Positions 1 to 11,659 of a stretch of 64,000 bases of DNA are shown here, piece by piece. The notes under the pieces were generated by a model. It worked only from the letters and a program-made list of their open reading frames with translations. It made no database searches and was not told the DNA's origin. The stretch is from Neurospora intermedia. Its lineage: Eukaryota > Ascomycota > Sordariomycetes > Sordariales > Sordariaceae. A program made the translations under genes and the position numbers. The DNA lies in assembly GCA_037102815.1 (NCBI GenBank), contig BTPP01000009.1, positions 1,054,001 through 1,118,000 on the forward strand, in the 5' to 3' direction. The first letter of the stretch is position 1; each line of letters starts with the position of its first letter.

Positions 1-1785
1 AAAATAGTTTTAAACTTCTTTCTTAGGATGGGTAGTAGGAGACTTAGGGGGGGTAGTATTTATTATAGTATTACGAAGGATGGACCGTAATAGGAGCGGT
101 ACTAAGGTATTAAATATTAAAATTTATTATATAGTTACGTAATTCTTTTAATATAAAGGTTAGGTATAATTTAGGCTTTTATAATAGTTTTTTAATATAT
201 AGTTTAAAGTATAGTATATTAATAAAATCGTATATTTTTTTATACTTCTTTATAATTTTAATATACGCCGCTTTTTTTATATTATTTTAAATATAAAGTT
301 GTCGACGGTTATTACTTATATTTAAATCCTATAGGATTTATTTAGTAATTATAATATTTTTATCTTCCGACGATTTTTTATTAGATAAGCCTTCTTTATT
401 CGAAGTATTATTTCTATTTAAAGTAGAAGTATCCCTATTTATCGGATTAGGTAATTAAATTAGCTCTTTAATTAAAGTAAAATTTAAAGTAGTATATTGT
501 AATATAATACTAATAGACGGAAGAGGCGGTACGTATTAAATTTTAAATATTAGAATAGCGGAATAATAGTATAACCTATTGCCGCTAAAATATATATTAA
601 TCTCTTCTATAGCGGGTTTATATAATTAATTAAAATAGTTAAATTAATAATAAGGGATAAAATAAATCCCTATATTATACGTAGTAGGATTTATATAAAC
701 GGTGCGTCCGAAGTGTTAAATTAGGTCTATAATATTATTTAATTTTATTATATTATATTATACTATGCGCCGTATATTTAGAATATTTATACTTATACCA
801 AGTAAAATAGTAGTGAATATTATCCAATATATAGAATTAAGCCGCTTAAAATCCTTATATATAGCTTTCTAATTTGTAGGACGGGTATCGGCATTATATT
901 TATAGATTACCTTTATAGTATAAGAGGGTTTATAGCCGGAGGCTATAAAATATTATAAGAAATATAATTAAATAGAAAAAAGCGATAGTTTATTATTAAT
1001 ATAAATAATAGTTTTCGGAATATAATAGATCTTAAATTAGAGGTCGCTAAGCGTTATTACGCCGAAGACGAATTTAAACCGCTAATAATCTTTAAATACA
1101 CTTAATAGAATTAATTAGAGTATTATTATAATATTAAATCGGTTGATAGAAGTATAAATAATAGATAATTTATTTAAATTATAACCCTCTAGCTAGAAAC
1201 TGCTATATTTATATATATATAATTATACTTTATATATAAGGGTAGTTATATACCCGAACTAAGGAATATTAAATGGGATAATAGTCCTAATAGTATGAAT
1301 ATTTGTAAATTGCGTCCGAAAAGTATATTATTAAAATATAGTATATAATTCGTTTATAATAATAAATATAATACATTAGTTGAATGAAACTATACGTAAT
1401 AATTCTATGAACTTTATATATATAGTTTGTTTTGGACCGAGGAGGATATATATATAATTTCTAGATTCTAAATTTAATTAGAAGCGAGGGTATTAGTATA
1501 TAGTTAGCGTATATTTATTTAAATCTAATAGGGGGAGCTTTTAATTTTTTAAAAGTTCTTTCTATTAGATTTAGATTAAAAGTAAATAGGTTTTCACCTT
1601 TATAATTAATTAGTCGATTAAAATAGGTTAGGTATTAAGAAATTTAATAATAGTATCCCGCTACTCTTTACTAAATTAATTAAACAGTATAATTTAAATA
1701 GTAATTTAATTAATTAAAATAATAAATATTATTTGGAAGATAATACTCTTATTATATTCTATACGAATAATTAAAATTATATTAC
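1..1785. other. RIP-decayed AT-rich flank of the Gypsy nest
   Basis: Very AT-rich, TpA-rich sequence with no intact reading frame. On the minus strand around 600-1,000 a translation interrupted mainly by TAA/TAG looks weakly coding, rich in Tyr, Lys and Asn, and could be a decayed retroelement gag, but I cannot assign it. The sequence resumes after 24,769, since this stretch and 24,770 onward were contiguous before the LTR element landed. Confidence 0.5.
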
Positions 1786-2077
1786 TATAAGGGGATAGTA
1801 GAGCGATACGCAGGTGCTGGCCTTATATATATATATTAAGGTTCTACGAAGAAAGAAGGGAGAAAACGCTACCCTCCGGGTCGCTCGAATATTAGAATTT
1901 AAATAACTGTACGCTAACTGCCTAGTAACTTAAGGCAGCTAGGGAATACTCTAGAAGGTTCGGGCGCTGTAATACGGTACCCGAGTCGTCCGGGTAGTTT
2001 TAATACAAGTTACCGTTTTAATACTTAAGTCTAGCCAATTAGAGCTAAATATTTTAATGGGCGCTAGTCCTATAATA
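1786..2077 (-). repeat. 3' LTR of element A
   Basis: This 292-base copy pairs with 24,473-24,764 over its whole length. Terminal bases are mutated from TG...CA to TA...TA by RIP-type transitions. It is clearly more mutated than the right copy. It is preceded by the target duplication ATTAC. Confidence 0.93.
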
Positions 2078-2299
2078 TTAGCCCCTCCCTTCTCCCTCCA
2101 ATTATAATTATGTACTATAATTAATATTTATATTACTCTTATCTTACTCCTCTACAACTCTTATTCTCCTTCTTACTCCTTTAACGAATAATTGTAACTA
2201 TATTATATATATACCCTTAATTTTACCTTAGAACGCCCTTAAATAGCCGTTACTAACTTTTAATTATAATACCCGTTCTAATAAAGATTCTTTCGGACT

Positions 2300-3700
2300 C
2301 CGGCCTACTATTTTAATTCGTTATCGCCCGGCTATAGCTATTCCTACGCCCGTACTTATTCTTACGCCCGAACCCGCTCCTACGCCCGTATTTATACTTA
2401 TTCCTACTCCCGAACCTACGTTTATTACTATTCCGGCGCTTGCTTTTAGTCCTATTGCGCTAGTCTCTCCGGTACCTTAGACCCCTAATAGTAGCAATAA
2501 TAGTAGTAGTAATTATTATAAATTTATTAAGGGCCCTATTAAGGGTACTATAACTAATTAATACTCCTAGTATATAATATTAAAGGACCCTAACGTTTAT
2601 ATATCCAATAAGGGTAAAAATTATTATATATTTTATATACGTTTAAAGAATTCTACTATTTACTAATAGTAGCCTTCTACTATTTAGGAGTAATACTCTT
2701 CCTAATTAGAGGAGGGCTACTTAAATAGTAAAACTCCGTTTTACTAATCTTTTCGGTATATAATAATTGTAGCCCGCAATTTTAATTAATTAGCGGCCGA
2801 AGGTTATATTGTTCTATAAATATTCTTGAATTCCTTTACCCTAACCTAATTATTAATTTAAATTCTAATAATATTATTTACTTTATATTTAATTACTCTA
2901 TTAGCGAAATACCGCCGGCCCTCCTTTCTATTATTATAATATTTTTAATTATAGTTCCGGATATTCCTTTATCCTCAGTCCTAACTTTAATTAAAGTATT
3001 CGAAAGATTGGGGGCTTTAGAGGAGAATTATTAAACTCTTTATACGAATTGGGGTAGTTTAGTAGCCTTATAATTATTATTATTTATTAGATTAGAGGCT
3101 TTAATAAACGTTATTATAGTGTTTACCTAGAATATTGAATACGCCGCTATTACGGTTATTATTTATTTAAATACCCTTATTACCGGGATTAATATTCGGA
3201 TATTTAAAATAATTCAAACCTTCTAAGAGGGAGTAGCGGTTGGGGCGGTAAGTACTACTATTAGTAAATCGATTATAGAATTAGAGAGTCGGGTAGAGAA
3301 GTTAGAAGAATAGCGTAGGATAATAGAGGGGGATAGGGTATTATTAGGGGAGGAGGAATTATATATTCGTTTAGGTCTATTATTTAGTAGGGAGGAGGTA
3401 GTAGGTATTAAAGAATTAGAGGAGGAGGAGGTAAAATTAAAAAAGGAGGTAGTAAATATTCGGATATTAAAGGAGGATTTAGTAGGATTAATAAAAATAG
3501 TATAATAGAAAGGGAATATACCGGAGGAGAAGTAGCGGTTAAAAAGGGTAGTTCGGTTTTTAAATTTAGTAAAGGAGATTACTTTTCTTCCGAAGAAGAA
3601 GAGAAGAGTTTAGGCTCCCCGTAGTAGTACGGTTATAGTATTATTATTTTTAAATATTAGAGCGGCGTTAAGTATTAGAAACTTTTAAATATAGTAGGCT
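2300..3700 (+). pseudogene. Antisense coding-like tract in the 3' region of element A
   Basis: Between the chromodomain end of pol (about 3,850) and the 3' LTR lies about 1.7 kb whose plus strand, opposite to pol, reads as protein with nearly all stops being TAA/TAG in place of Gln codons. One frame runs from about 2,540 to 2,835 and a second from about 2,840 to 3,640. The latter ends in a charged heptad-like stretch (motifs ELESRVEKLEE and KELEEEEVKLKKEV) typical of a coiled coil. I do not recognise the protein. It may be an accessory retroelement protein or a captured gene. Confidence 0.5.
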
Positions 3701-3849
3701 ATTAGCGGCGGCGGTTTAAGTAGGCGGCTACGCTTTTTACTTCCGGGTATTAATTTTACTTACTTTTCTTACTCTATTAATACTTTTTTTAATACTTTCT
3801 CTTTTATAAATTAATTTATAAGTCTATTATTAATTCGAACGTCCCTATA

Positions 3850-6800
3850 TTATTTTTTAAAGAGTTCGAACGTTTTAATATTTTAAAAGTCTTTAAATAG
3901 GTACTATAAAGGCTTATAATAGCCTTTCTACTTTACTAGTACTATTCTATTATTTAGGGTTCTTCTAATATATAGGATCTCTTCTATATAATATTCCTTT
4001 TTTCTATTTATAATTACCGGCGGTAATTATTTATTAACAAGGATTTAGCCGGGTAAAGGGTCTTTAATAGCCCGCTAGAGTAAATTAATATAAAAAACGT
4101 TATAAATATTATTCGGGAGCCCCGAAAGCTCTACTACTAATAATAAAAGTACTTTTAAAATTATATATTTTATATATAATTAATCTAATTTCTTCTTAAG
4201 TTTCGGCGAAATATAATTTTTAAAGTTAAATTATATTTTATTTCCTATTTAGAACCTCTCTACAGGTTGGCGAGAACGGTTAGTGAACCTCTTTTACTCT
4301 TAAGCCGCTATAGCTATTATAATTTAATATAAGTCTATAATTTATAATAATTTTTTAATAAATTGCTAGGCTTGGACGTCGGTAGGGGTTTAAGAGTTTC
4401 TAATAGTCTTAAGGATTATTAGAACTACTAATTCCAGATTAAATCTATAAACAGTAAAAAAGGGAAATATATTAATTAAAGTATTAATATAATTATTAAT
4501 AGCGAACTATATTAGTAGGTACTATTTATACTAATTATCTTATACCTAATTAATATATACCTTTAAGAAGGTTTATACCTCTTAATTTATTCGTTCTAAA
4601 CTACCGTTAGTCTAAAAATAGTAAACGGTATTAAAAAACTACTTAATCCTAAATAGTTTATATAATTTACTCTAGAACCGCCCGGTCTAATTAGAGCCCT
4701 TATTGCTAACTATAAATTATAACTACCTATAATACTTTATAAAGCAGTTTATAAACCTCTTAATATATACTTTAACGTTTATTAATAATATTAACTCTAA
4801 TATAATATTTTTATTAAGGCGGTCCTTAATAACTAGTAAATAAATATTCCCTCTAGCTAACGGGAAATCCGTAATAAAATCTATTTAGATTTTTCGGAAG
4901 AATTAGTCCAGTACCAGTATTAATTAGAATAACCCCTTCCTTTAGGTTCTCTAATATTTAATAGAATTATATATATAGTAGTTACATAGGAATTATTTTA
5001 CGTAGATTCTAAATAGTAGCTAATAGAAGTAGCGAATAAAAATTATAATAGTACCTTCTCTACCGGGGTACCCGAATGTTTGAAAGTTGTATATAATCTG
5101 GATAATATGGGTGTAGAGGGTATTAAACTCCCGGTTGGAATCGGATAATTTTACGGCTTCCGCTTTAATAATTATTGGACACTTAGGGATTTAGAGCCTT
5201 CCTTAGTATTTTAAACGCCCGAAGTCGTTAATAGAATAATTAGCAATCTATACTTTAAATTTAAAAGAAGGGGGTAAGTCTCTTACATTGTTTTTTACTA
5301 CTTCAAAGACTTACTAGTATATAATATCCCTCCTTACTATAATATTTTAGAACTATTATAAATCTGGATCTTCGAAAATTTTTATACCCTTCCCCCGGGC
5401 TACCTAAGAATTCCGAAAGTTTATTATTAAAACGCGGATATAATTATATAGGGCGGACTTAGAGATAAATTAGAAGTTTCGAACTTCTTTATTGTCTTCG
5501 GTAGGTCGATCCTAATCCTTCTATAATAATATATTTAGGACTACTACTTCCTTACCCGGCCGGTATTAGAATTCAAAGGAGAATTTAGAGAAATATTCGG
5601 TTTAATAGGCCTATTACTTAAAAAGATATTACCGGGTTATAAAATATTCCAAATTATAGTAGTCCGTTAAGATAATAAAACTATTATAACTATAGAGCTC
5701 GGCTTACTATTCCTATAAATAATCGATAATTATTAATATTTCTTTATTATAAATAAGGTAATTATATTCGGCCGGTTTTAATTTTCTCGAATAGAACGCT
5801 ACTATACGTTACTAATTATCTACCTCTTGGGTAAGATAGCCTCCGAATACGAAATTACTATAATCGATCTTAAGGAAGGTTAGGCGCTTAGGGTCCTATT
5901 TAGTTAATATTAATATTCGAATAAATAGTATTTTAAATAATTAGAAGGCTTCTTCGTACGCCGCCGACTATTTAAATAGGACCCCCTTGCCGGTTAGCGC
6001 TATAAATAGTATAATTATTATAATAAATTCCGGAATGAATATCCGATAGTAATTTACAAATTTTAAGAAGCTTTAGACTCCCTTCTATAATATTAGAGCG
6101 GCCTATTCTAAAATAGCCTTAATTTTCTCAGGGTCCGTTTAAATACTTACGCCGGCGTGAATAATAAACCCTAAATATTTAACTTTCTTAACAGTAAATT
6201 CGTACTTGTCCGGGTTTAAATGAAGTTTAGTATTTTAGAAGCGTTCAAATACTATACAAACTTTTTATATATAGTCTTTTCGAAATCCGTTTATAAAAAT
6301 AAATATATTATTTATATATACTAAGTAAAAGTTATTAAGAAATTCCTATAATATTTAATTAATATATTATTAAAAGGTAATTAGAGCGCTATATAGTTTA
6401 AAAGGGACTATTAATTATTCGAATAGGCTATAGTAGGTCCGGAACGCCGTTTTATACTCCTCTCCCTCCGCTATCCGGATTTTATAGAAGGTTTGTACTA
6501 TATCTACCTTAAAGAACTACTTTATCCCTTTAAATATTTAGAATATTTTTCGAATAAACGGTAGAAGATACCGGTCTATTCGAATAATTATATTAAAAGT
6601 CCGGTAATTATAGTAAAAGTGAAGGCCTTTGCCCAATTTCCGAATAAAGAGGACTAGTATTCTAATAATTAAACTATTAACCTAGATAAAACCTTTATTT
6701 ATTAAATCCCGAAGGGTCTTTTTAAGTACTAAGAATTCTTTTTGAGATATATTATATAGCGGGCCGAAGGGAAGCGGGAGGTTTCTACTATCCGGCCCCT

Positions 6801-8168
6801 TTTTTAATTCGATTTTTAAATCGATTCCGGGCTTATATTTATTAAGACGGTCGGCTTCTTACTTCCTAAAAAGGGGAATAAAGTTCTAAAAGTCCTTAGG
6901 GATAATTTATTAAAACTCTTCATTAGTTCGGACTTTTTTAAGTACTAGAGCCTTCTTAATATCCTCTAGCTAGACGGCGAATATAGAAGCTTCTATAATA
7001 GCCCGGCCTTCTATTTTACTTATACGGCGGATATAGCCGATAAAGGTAGTAGTAAGAATGTACGCCGCTCCTTAAAGTTCTTTAAAGAATAGAGTTTTAG
7101 GCTTGGAATTATTAATATAGCTTATTTAAAATTGGGTAATACTATACTAAAGCCGCTTCTCGTAAGGAATTAAATAAGTTTAATTAGCTATTAACTACGG
7201 CTTCCTAAGAATAATAGGGTATTCGAACTCTAGTACTATATATATATAGACTAGTAAAATATAACTTTAAAATTCTATAAGGAAATACGTAATGCTTTAA
7301 ATAGAAGCGCCCTCTATAGTTATTATAGCGCCTCGGATTTACCGAACTGGGATTAGAACGATAGGGATTTGGAGATTTTAAATAATATTTTTACTAATAA
7401 TAGTATAGTACTAGTAACCTTTATTAATAAAAGCGTAGAATAGATTAGTAGAATTAATAATAATTAGTATTAAGGTTAGTCCTATCTTTATTTAGGGTTT
7501 GAATTCTTCTATTTTATTTAATACTTCGGGGGTAAATTCTAATACCCGATTTCGTACTAGAGCTACTCTTTTCCCTAGTCCGATTCGGAGTCTAAGAGCT
7601 CGGTTACTCGAAACTCTTCGTCGAGCAACGGGGTTACTTAAATAATTTAAATACGTACTCCTTTACCTTAGGGGTTTATAATCGGGAAGTATAAGTACTT
7701 AGTAATAACGTGGCCGGTAGTATTATAATAAATATACTATCCTTCAGTACGGCGCTTGTTCCTTTCTTTTTAGGATACCTATTTGGCCCGTCCTTTTTGT
7801 AGAACGGAGGAGCCCTTACCTCGAGCGCCGTAAGTATTAGTCGTACTTATAAGGATATTACCGTTAGTATTGTATCGAATTTTAGAGGATAGGGCGGAAG
7901 AACCTTAGGTCTAATACTAGTAATTAGAGCGACCCGAGCCGGTAGCGATAGGGATATATATTCTAAATCGCCGGTTATTTCGGTTGCTGTTCTGTAGATA
8001 GTTCTAATAAAGGGCCTAGAATTTTATAATCTTTTTATATTTATAAATAATATTTTAGAGCTACTCTACGTAAGTGAAATAGTTGTTAGAGAGTTTAATA
8101 GTAAAGAGGTAGTTACTAAACTTTTTATTAATAGTGCGACGAAGGAATCCCAATTTAGTACGGCTATC
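3850..8168 (-). pseudogene. Element A gag-pol remnant: protease, reverse transcriptase, RNase H, integrase, chromodomain
   Basis: Minus-strand translation from about 7,730 downward gives a continuous Gypsy polyprotein interrupted mainly by TAA/TAG: a retropepsin-like block, a linker, and reverse transcriptase with a recognisable LVYINNIFIF (YIDD box with both Asp mutated to Asn). RNase H and integrase follow through about 4,500. The C-terminus at about 4,000-3,855 reads EYYIEEILY...LVKWKGY...DFQ, a chromodomain with the aromatic-cage and VKWKGY core. Chromodomains of this class direct integration to heterochromatin in other fungi (known for the family, inferred here). The 5' part of gag was separated by element B and lies at 23,675-24,472. 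Confidence 0.85.
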
Positions 8169-8508
8169 TGTTAGGAACGTAGGCGAAAGGTAGGCTGAGG
8201 TGACTACGGTTGTAGCTATACGTAAGGGACGGTAAGTTAAGGGTTAATCCAAAGATGTATTAATAATTACTAATTATAATGAATTATACTTTATTGAACC
8301 TCTTTTATACCTATACAAACTCTATTTATTTATTAATAAGCGTTGTAGAGTCCTATACTAATCTAGCGCCCCGACGTAGTATTGGATTATCTTTCCTACA
8401 AGCCCGACTTAATATGGGCGTTACCGTTATTAGTCCACCGCTTCGGCCGATGGAACGGAGTAACAACCGTTGGAGTATTTCAGTACGTAGGCTTTTAACC
8501 TCCTAATA
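8169..8508 (-). repeat. 3' LTR of element B
   Basis: This 340-base copy is the full-length partner of 23,330-23,669 and is preceded by CTATC. It starts TGTTAGGAACG and ends CCTCCTAATA (CA mutated to TA). A short apparent frame of 75 codons across it is not a gene, since the same stretch exists in the other LTR. Confidence 0.93.
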
Positions 8509-8742
8509 CGACCCCCCCCCTTATAAGTTCCATCCTTAGAACTTCTATAATTCGTAATAAATCCCAATTAAATAGTAGAGGGCGTTGGTACTATACTATT
8601 ATAACGTTATTAAATTATATTATTAGCGAGGGTACGATATCCTTATTTACCGGTTTAGTATTATTATTCGTAATAATCGCCGCCGTTATATTTTAAATAT
8701 TATAACTACTCCTCCGTCTACGAACTGCCCGCTAGGATATCG

Positions 8743-9150
8743 GTATTGTAATATCTATTTTTATAAGCTTTAAATATAGATATAAAATTGCCTATTAGGA
8801 GGTCGGTATTATAATATTTATTCTTATAAATTTTAAATACGGCCGTTAAAATATTAGTATTATAATATCTATTTTTATAAATTTTAAATATAGTTATTAG
8901 AATATTAGTATTGTAATATCTATTCTTATAAGCTCTAAATATAGATACGAAACTGCCCGCTAGAAAATCGGTATTATAATATCTATTCTTATAAGTTCTA
9001 AATACGGATACGAAGCCGTCTATTAGAAGATTAGTATTATAATATCTATCCTTATAAATTCTAATATAGCGAACCGCCCGCTGAAATATCGGTATTGTAA
9101 TATCTATTCTTACGAGTTCTAAATATAGATACGAAACCGGTATTAGATTT
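8743..9150. repeat. Minisatellite inside element B, about seven copies of 51-63 bases
   Basis: Units start with GTATTRTAATATCTATTY at 8,743, 8,806, 8,857, 8,908, 8,971, 9,034 and 9,092. Periods are 63, 51, 51, 63, 63 and 58, so two units share the same 12-base internal deletion. Each carries the GCCCGCTAG-like block before the next start. The array sits between the 3' LTR and pol. Confidence 0.85.
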
Positions 9151-10321
9151 AAAGAGTTAATTAAATTCCCGACCGTTATTACGATTAGTACCCTATAGGC
9201 GTACGAAGTAGTAAGTATCGTTTTGTCTAACGACGAATATTATATTAAATTTAAGAATATTAATAAATACTTTAGGATACTATTATGATTACGCCCTATA
9301 GTTCTTTTTATAGTCTATTCTTTATTATTCGTACTAAGTCCGTTATTATATTTATTACTATTTTAAGAATATTAATATTATTATCCCCCGGAGTTTCTCT
9401 CACTAGACATTTTCTATTATTCGTACTTACTACGGCCTATTATAATATTTAAATACGATCCCCCTCCTTATAGGTTCCATCTTCGGAACTTTCGTCCCCT
9501 TCCCTCGTTTCCTATAATTTTAAATACTATCTTTACTGTAAATCCCCTTATTTATATTATACTTTCCTAATTACTCTTCCGTTATCTTCGCTTTATTTTC
9601 TATATTATTCCCTTATTCTAATAGTACGATTCCTAATTATTATCCCTATTTTCCCTATTATAATTTAAATTATATACCTTCTTACTTTCGTCCTTCTTTC
9701 TTATTTCTTTATAACCGCCTTATTATTTAATTATTTTATCCTTCCCCTTTTAATTATTACCTTCGTTTTATCCTCCTATTTATTCCTTCCTACCGCCTAC
9801 GTAATTATCCAACGGTTCTTCTACCCTATATTATTTTATACTCGCCTACTTAGAATTATACTTACTTACTTTAATTTATATTCGTATAAGGACCTCTTCC
9901 TTTATTTATATAACGTCCCTTCTACCTACCTTCTTTACTTCTCCTCTTCTTCTTTTTCCTATCCTCCCCTTTATTATTATATCTACCCCCCCTTCGTCCG
10001 CACCTACCCTCCCTATAAATATACGCTTCGTTATTATATATTTATATATTAACCCCCACTTCCCTAAAATACTTAATTAATATATTTATTTCCCTTCTTT
10101 ATTTTTTTTTTTCTACTCTATTTTCCCCTTCTTTTCGTTTTATATTTATTACTAATTTTCGCTCGGCTATTCTCTTTTTCGTTTTTTAGTAATATCCGTC
10201 CCCTTACCTACCTAAAATATAGTATTACTTTTACTTAAACGTTCGTAAACGCTCTAACCCTAAATTTACGTAAAGCTTTTAAAAAGATTAGTTAGAATAC
10301 TTACTAAATTAAAGGTACGTT

Positions 10322-10378
<57 letters not shown>
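10322..10378. repeat. Poly-T tract in element B
   Basis: About 57 bases of T broken by a single C, in the 3' region of element B. It may be a relic of an A-tailed insertion, but I see no flanking duplication. Confidence 0.8.
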
Positions 10379-10379
<1 letters not shown>

Positions 10380-10604
10380 CTTCGCTAATATCTTTTTCTT
10401 CCAAAATTCAACGAAACATCGCAATATTCGCTATCGTAGCGCTACTATATATTCGAAATCCCTTATAGTATTTATAATTTACGGAATACTATATAGGATA
10501 TAATAATTAAAATTATACGCCTTACTAATACCAATAGCTCCTTACTTACCCCCCTCCTATAGTAATTATAATATTCTACAGCGGCGTTTTAGGCGGCTAT
10601 ATAG

Positions 10605-11080
10605 GTGCGTTTAATTAATAATAGTCTCCTTATAATATTATTTAGAATATTTCGTACTTTTAACTTTATTTGTAAGGGTTATTCGAAATTAGACTATTAT
10701 AGTATTAATAATACTAACGTTAATATTAATCCAATAGCCCTTATTAGCTCTCCTATAAATATTTCTATACCGAATACTCTTATTTATATCCCTCCCTCCT
10801 CCGGTCGTAATTATAATCCTTAATATTAATCAATTAATAGGAGGTTAGTATTATTAAATAGAAAGTTAAACGAATTATTAAAATTCGCGTAGGAGGACTA
10901 TAAATAAATAATATAAAACGGTATTTACGAACGTTATTAATAAATATAATAGTATATAAGAATATTCCTTTTAAAGTTGTAAATTCTAATCCTATATTAA
11001 TAATAGCGGATATTACTAGGGATTTTTTTGTTTAGGATAATAATAAATAATATAGGCTATACTTTTTCTAGCGCCTTATT
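10605..11080 (+). pseudogene. Antisense coding-like tract in the 3' region of element B
   Basis: Plus-strand frame, opposite to pol, reads for about 150 codons with stops only TAA/TAG. It moves from a Ser/Pro/Asn-rich part into a charged helix-like part (RRLVLLNRKLNELLKFA). The protein is unknown. Its position matches the antisense tract of element A: after pol, before the 3' LTR. Confidence 0.4.
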
Positions 11081-11139
11081 AGTTTTCTATAATAAATTTA
11101 AATTATTTTCCCCTCCTATCTTCTTATTCTATCTAATAT

Positions 11140-11560
11140 TTCTACTCTACGTCTTACATCTATATTTTATATCTACATCTTATATTTTATATTTACGTTT
11201 TATATTTACATTTTATATTTTTATTTTATATTTCTACTTTATATCTCCGCCTTATATTTTTATTTTATATCTCTACTTTTATATTATTACTTTATATTTC
11301 TATTTTACGTCTTATATTTATATTTTACATTTATATTTTATATTTACGTTTTACATTTCTACTTTATATTTTTACTTTTATATTTTTACTTTACATTTTT
11401 ACTTTGCACTTTACATTTTCGTCCTACGTCTACGTCTCACATTTACGTCTTGCGTCTCACGTCTACGTTTTGTATCTACGTTTTGCGTTTTACGTTTGTA
11501 TTTTACGTTTGCATCTTACGTTTTGCGTTTGCATTTTACGTCTCTACTTTGCGTTTCTTA
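11140..11560. repeat. Low-complexity pyrimidine-rich array
   Basis: Imperfect short repeats of the type TTTTAYRTTT and TACGTTT cover over 400 bases. Long open frames across it (for example 11,028-11,561) translate to Phe/Tyr/Leu monotony and are not credible genes. Confidence 0.75.
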
Positions 11561-11659
11561 ATAATTATTATTCTCCTACTTCTATTTAGCTAATTTTTAT
11601 CAATTTAGTAGTTAGCCCGCTACTAATATACTACCGTTATATTTCCCTAACTTTATATT

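Noticed and set aside
8279-8506. 75-codon open frame
   Set aside because: It lies wholly within the LTR of element B and is present, broken, in the other LTR; chance frame.
11028-11561. 177-codon open frame
   Set aside because: Phe/Tyr/Leu monotony from a low-complexity pyrimidine array; not a credible protein.
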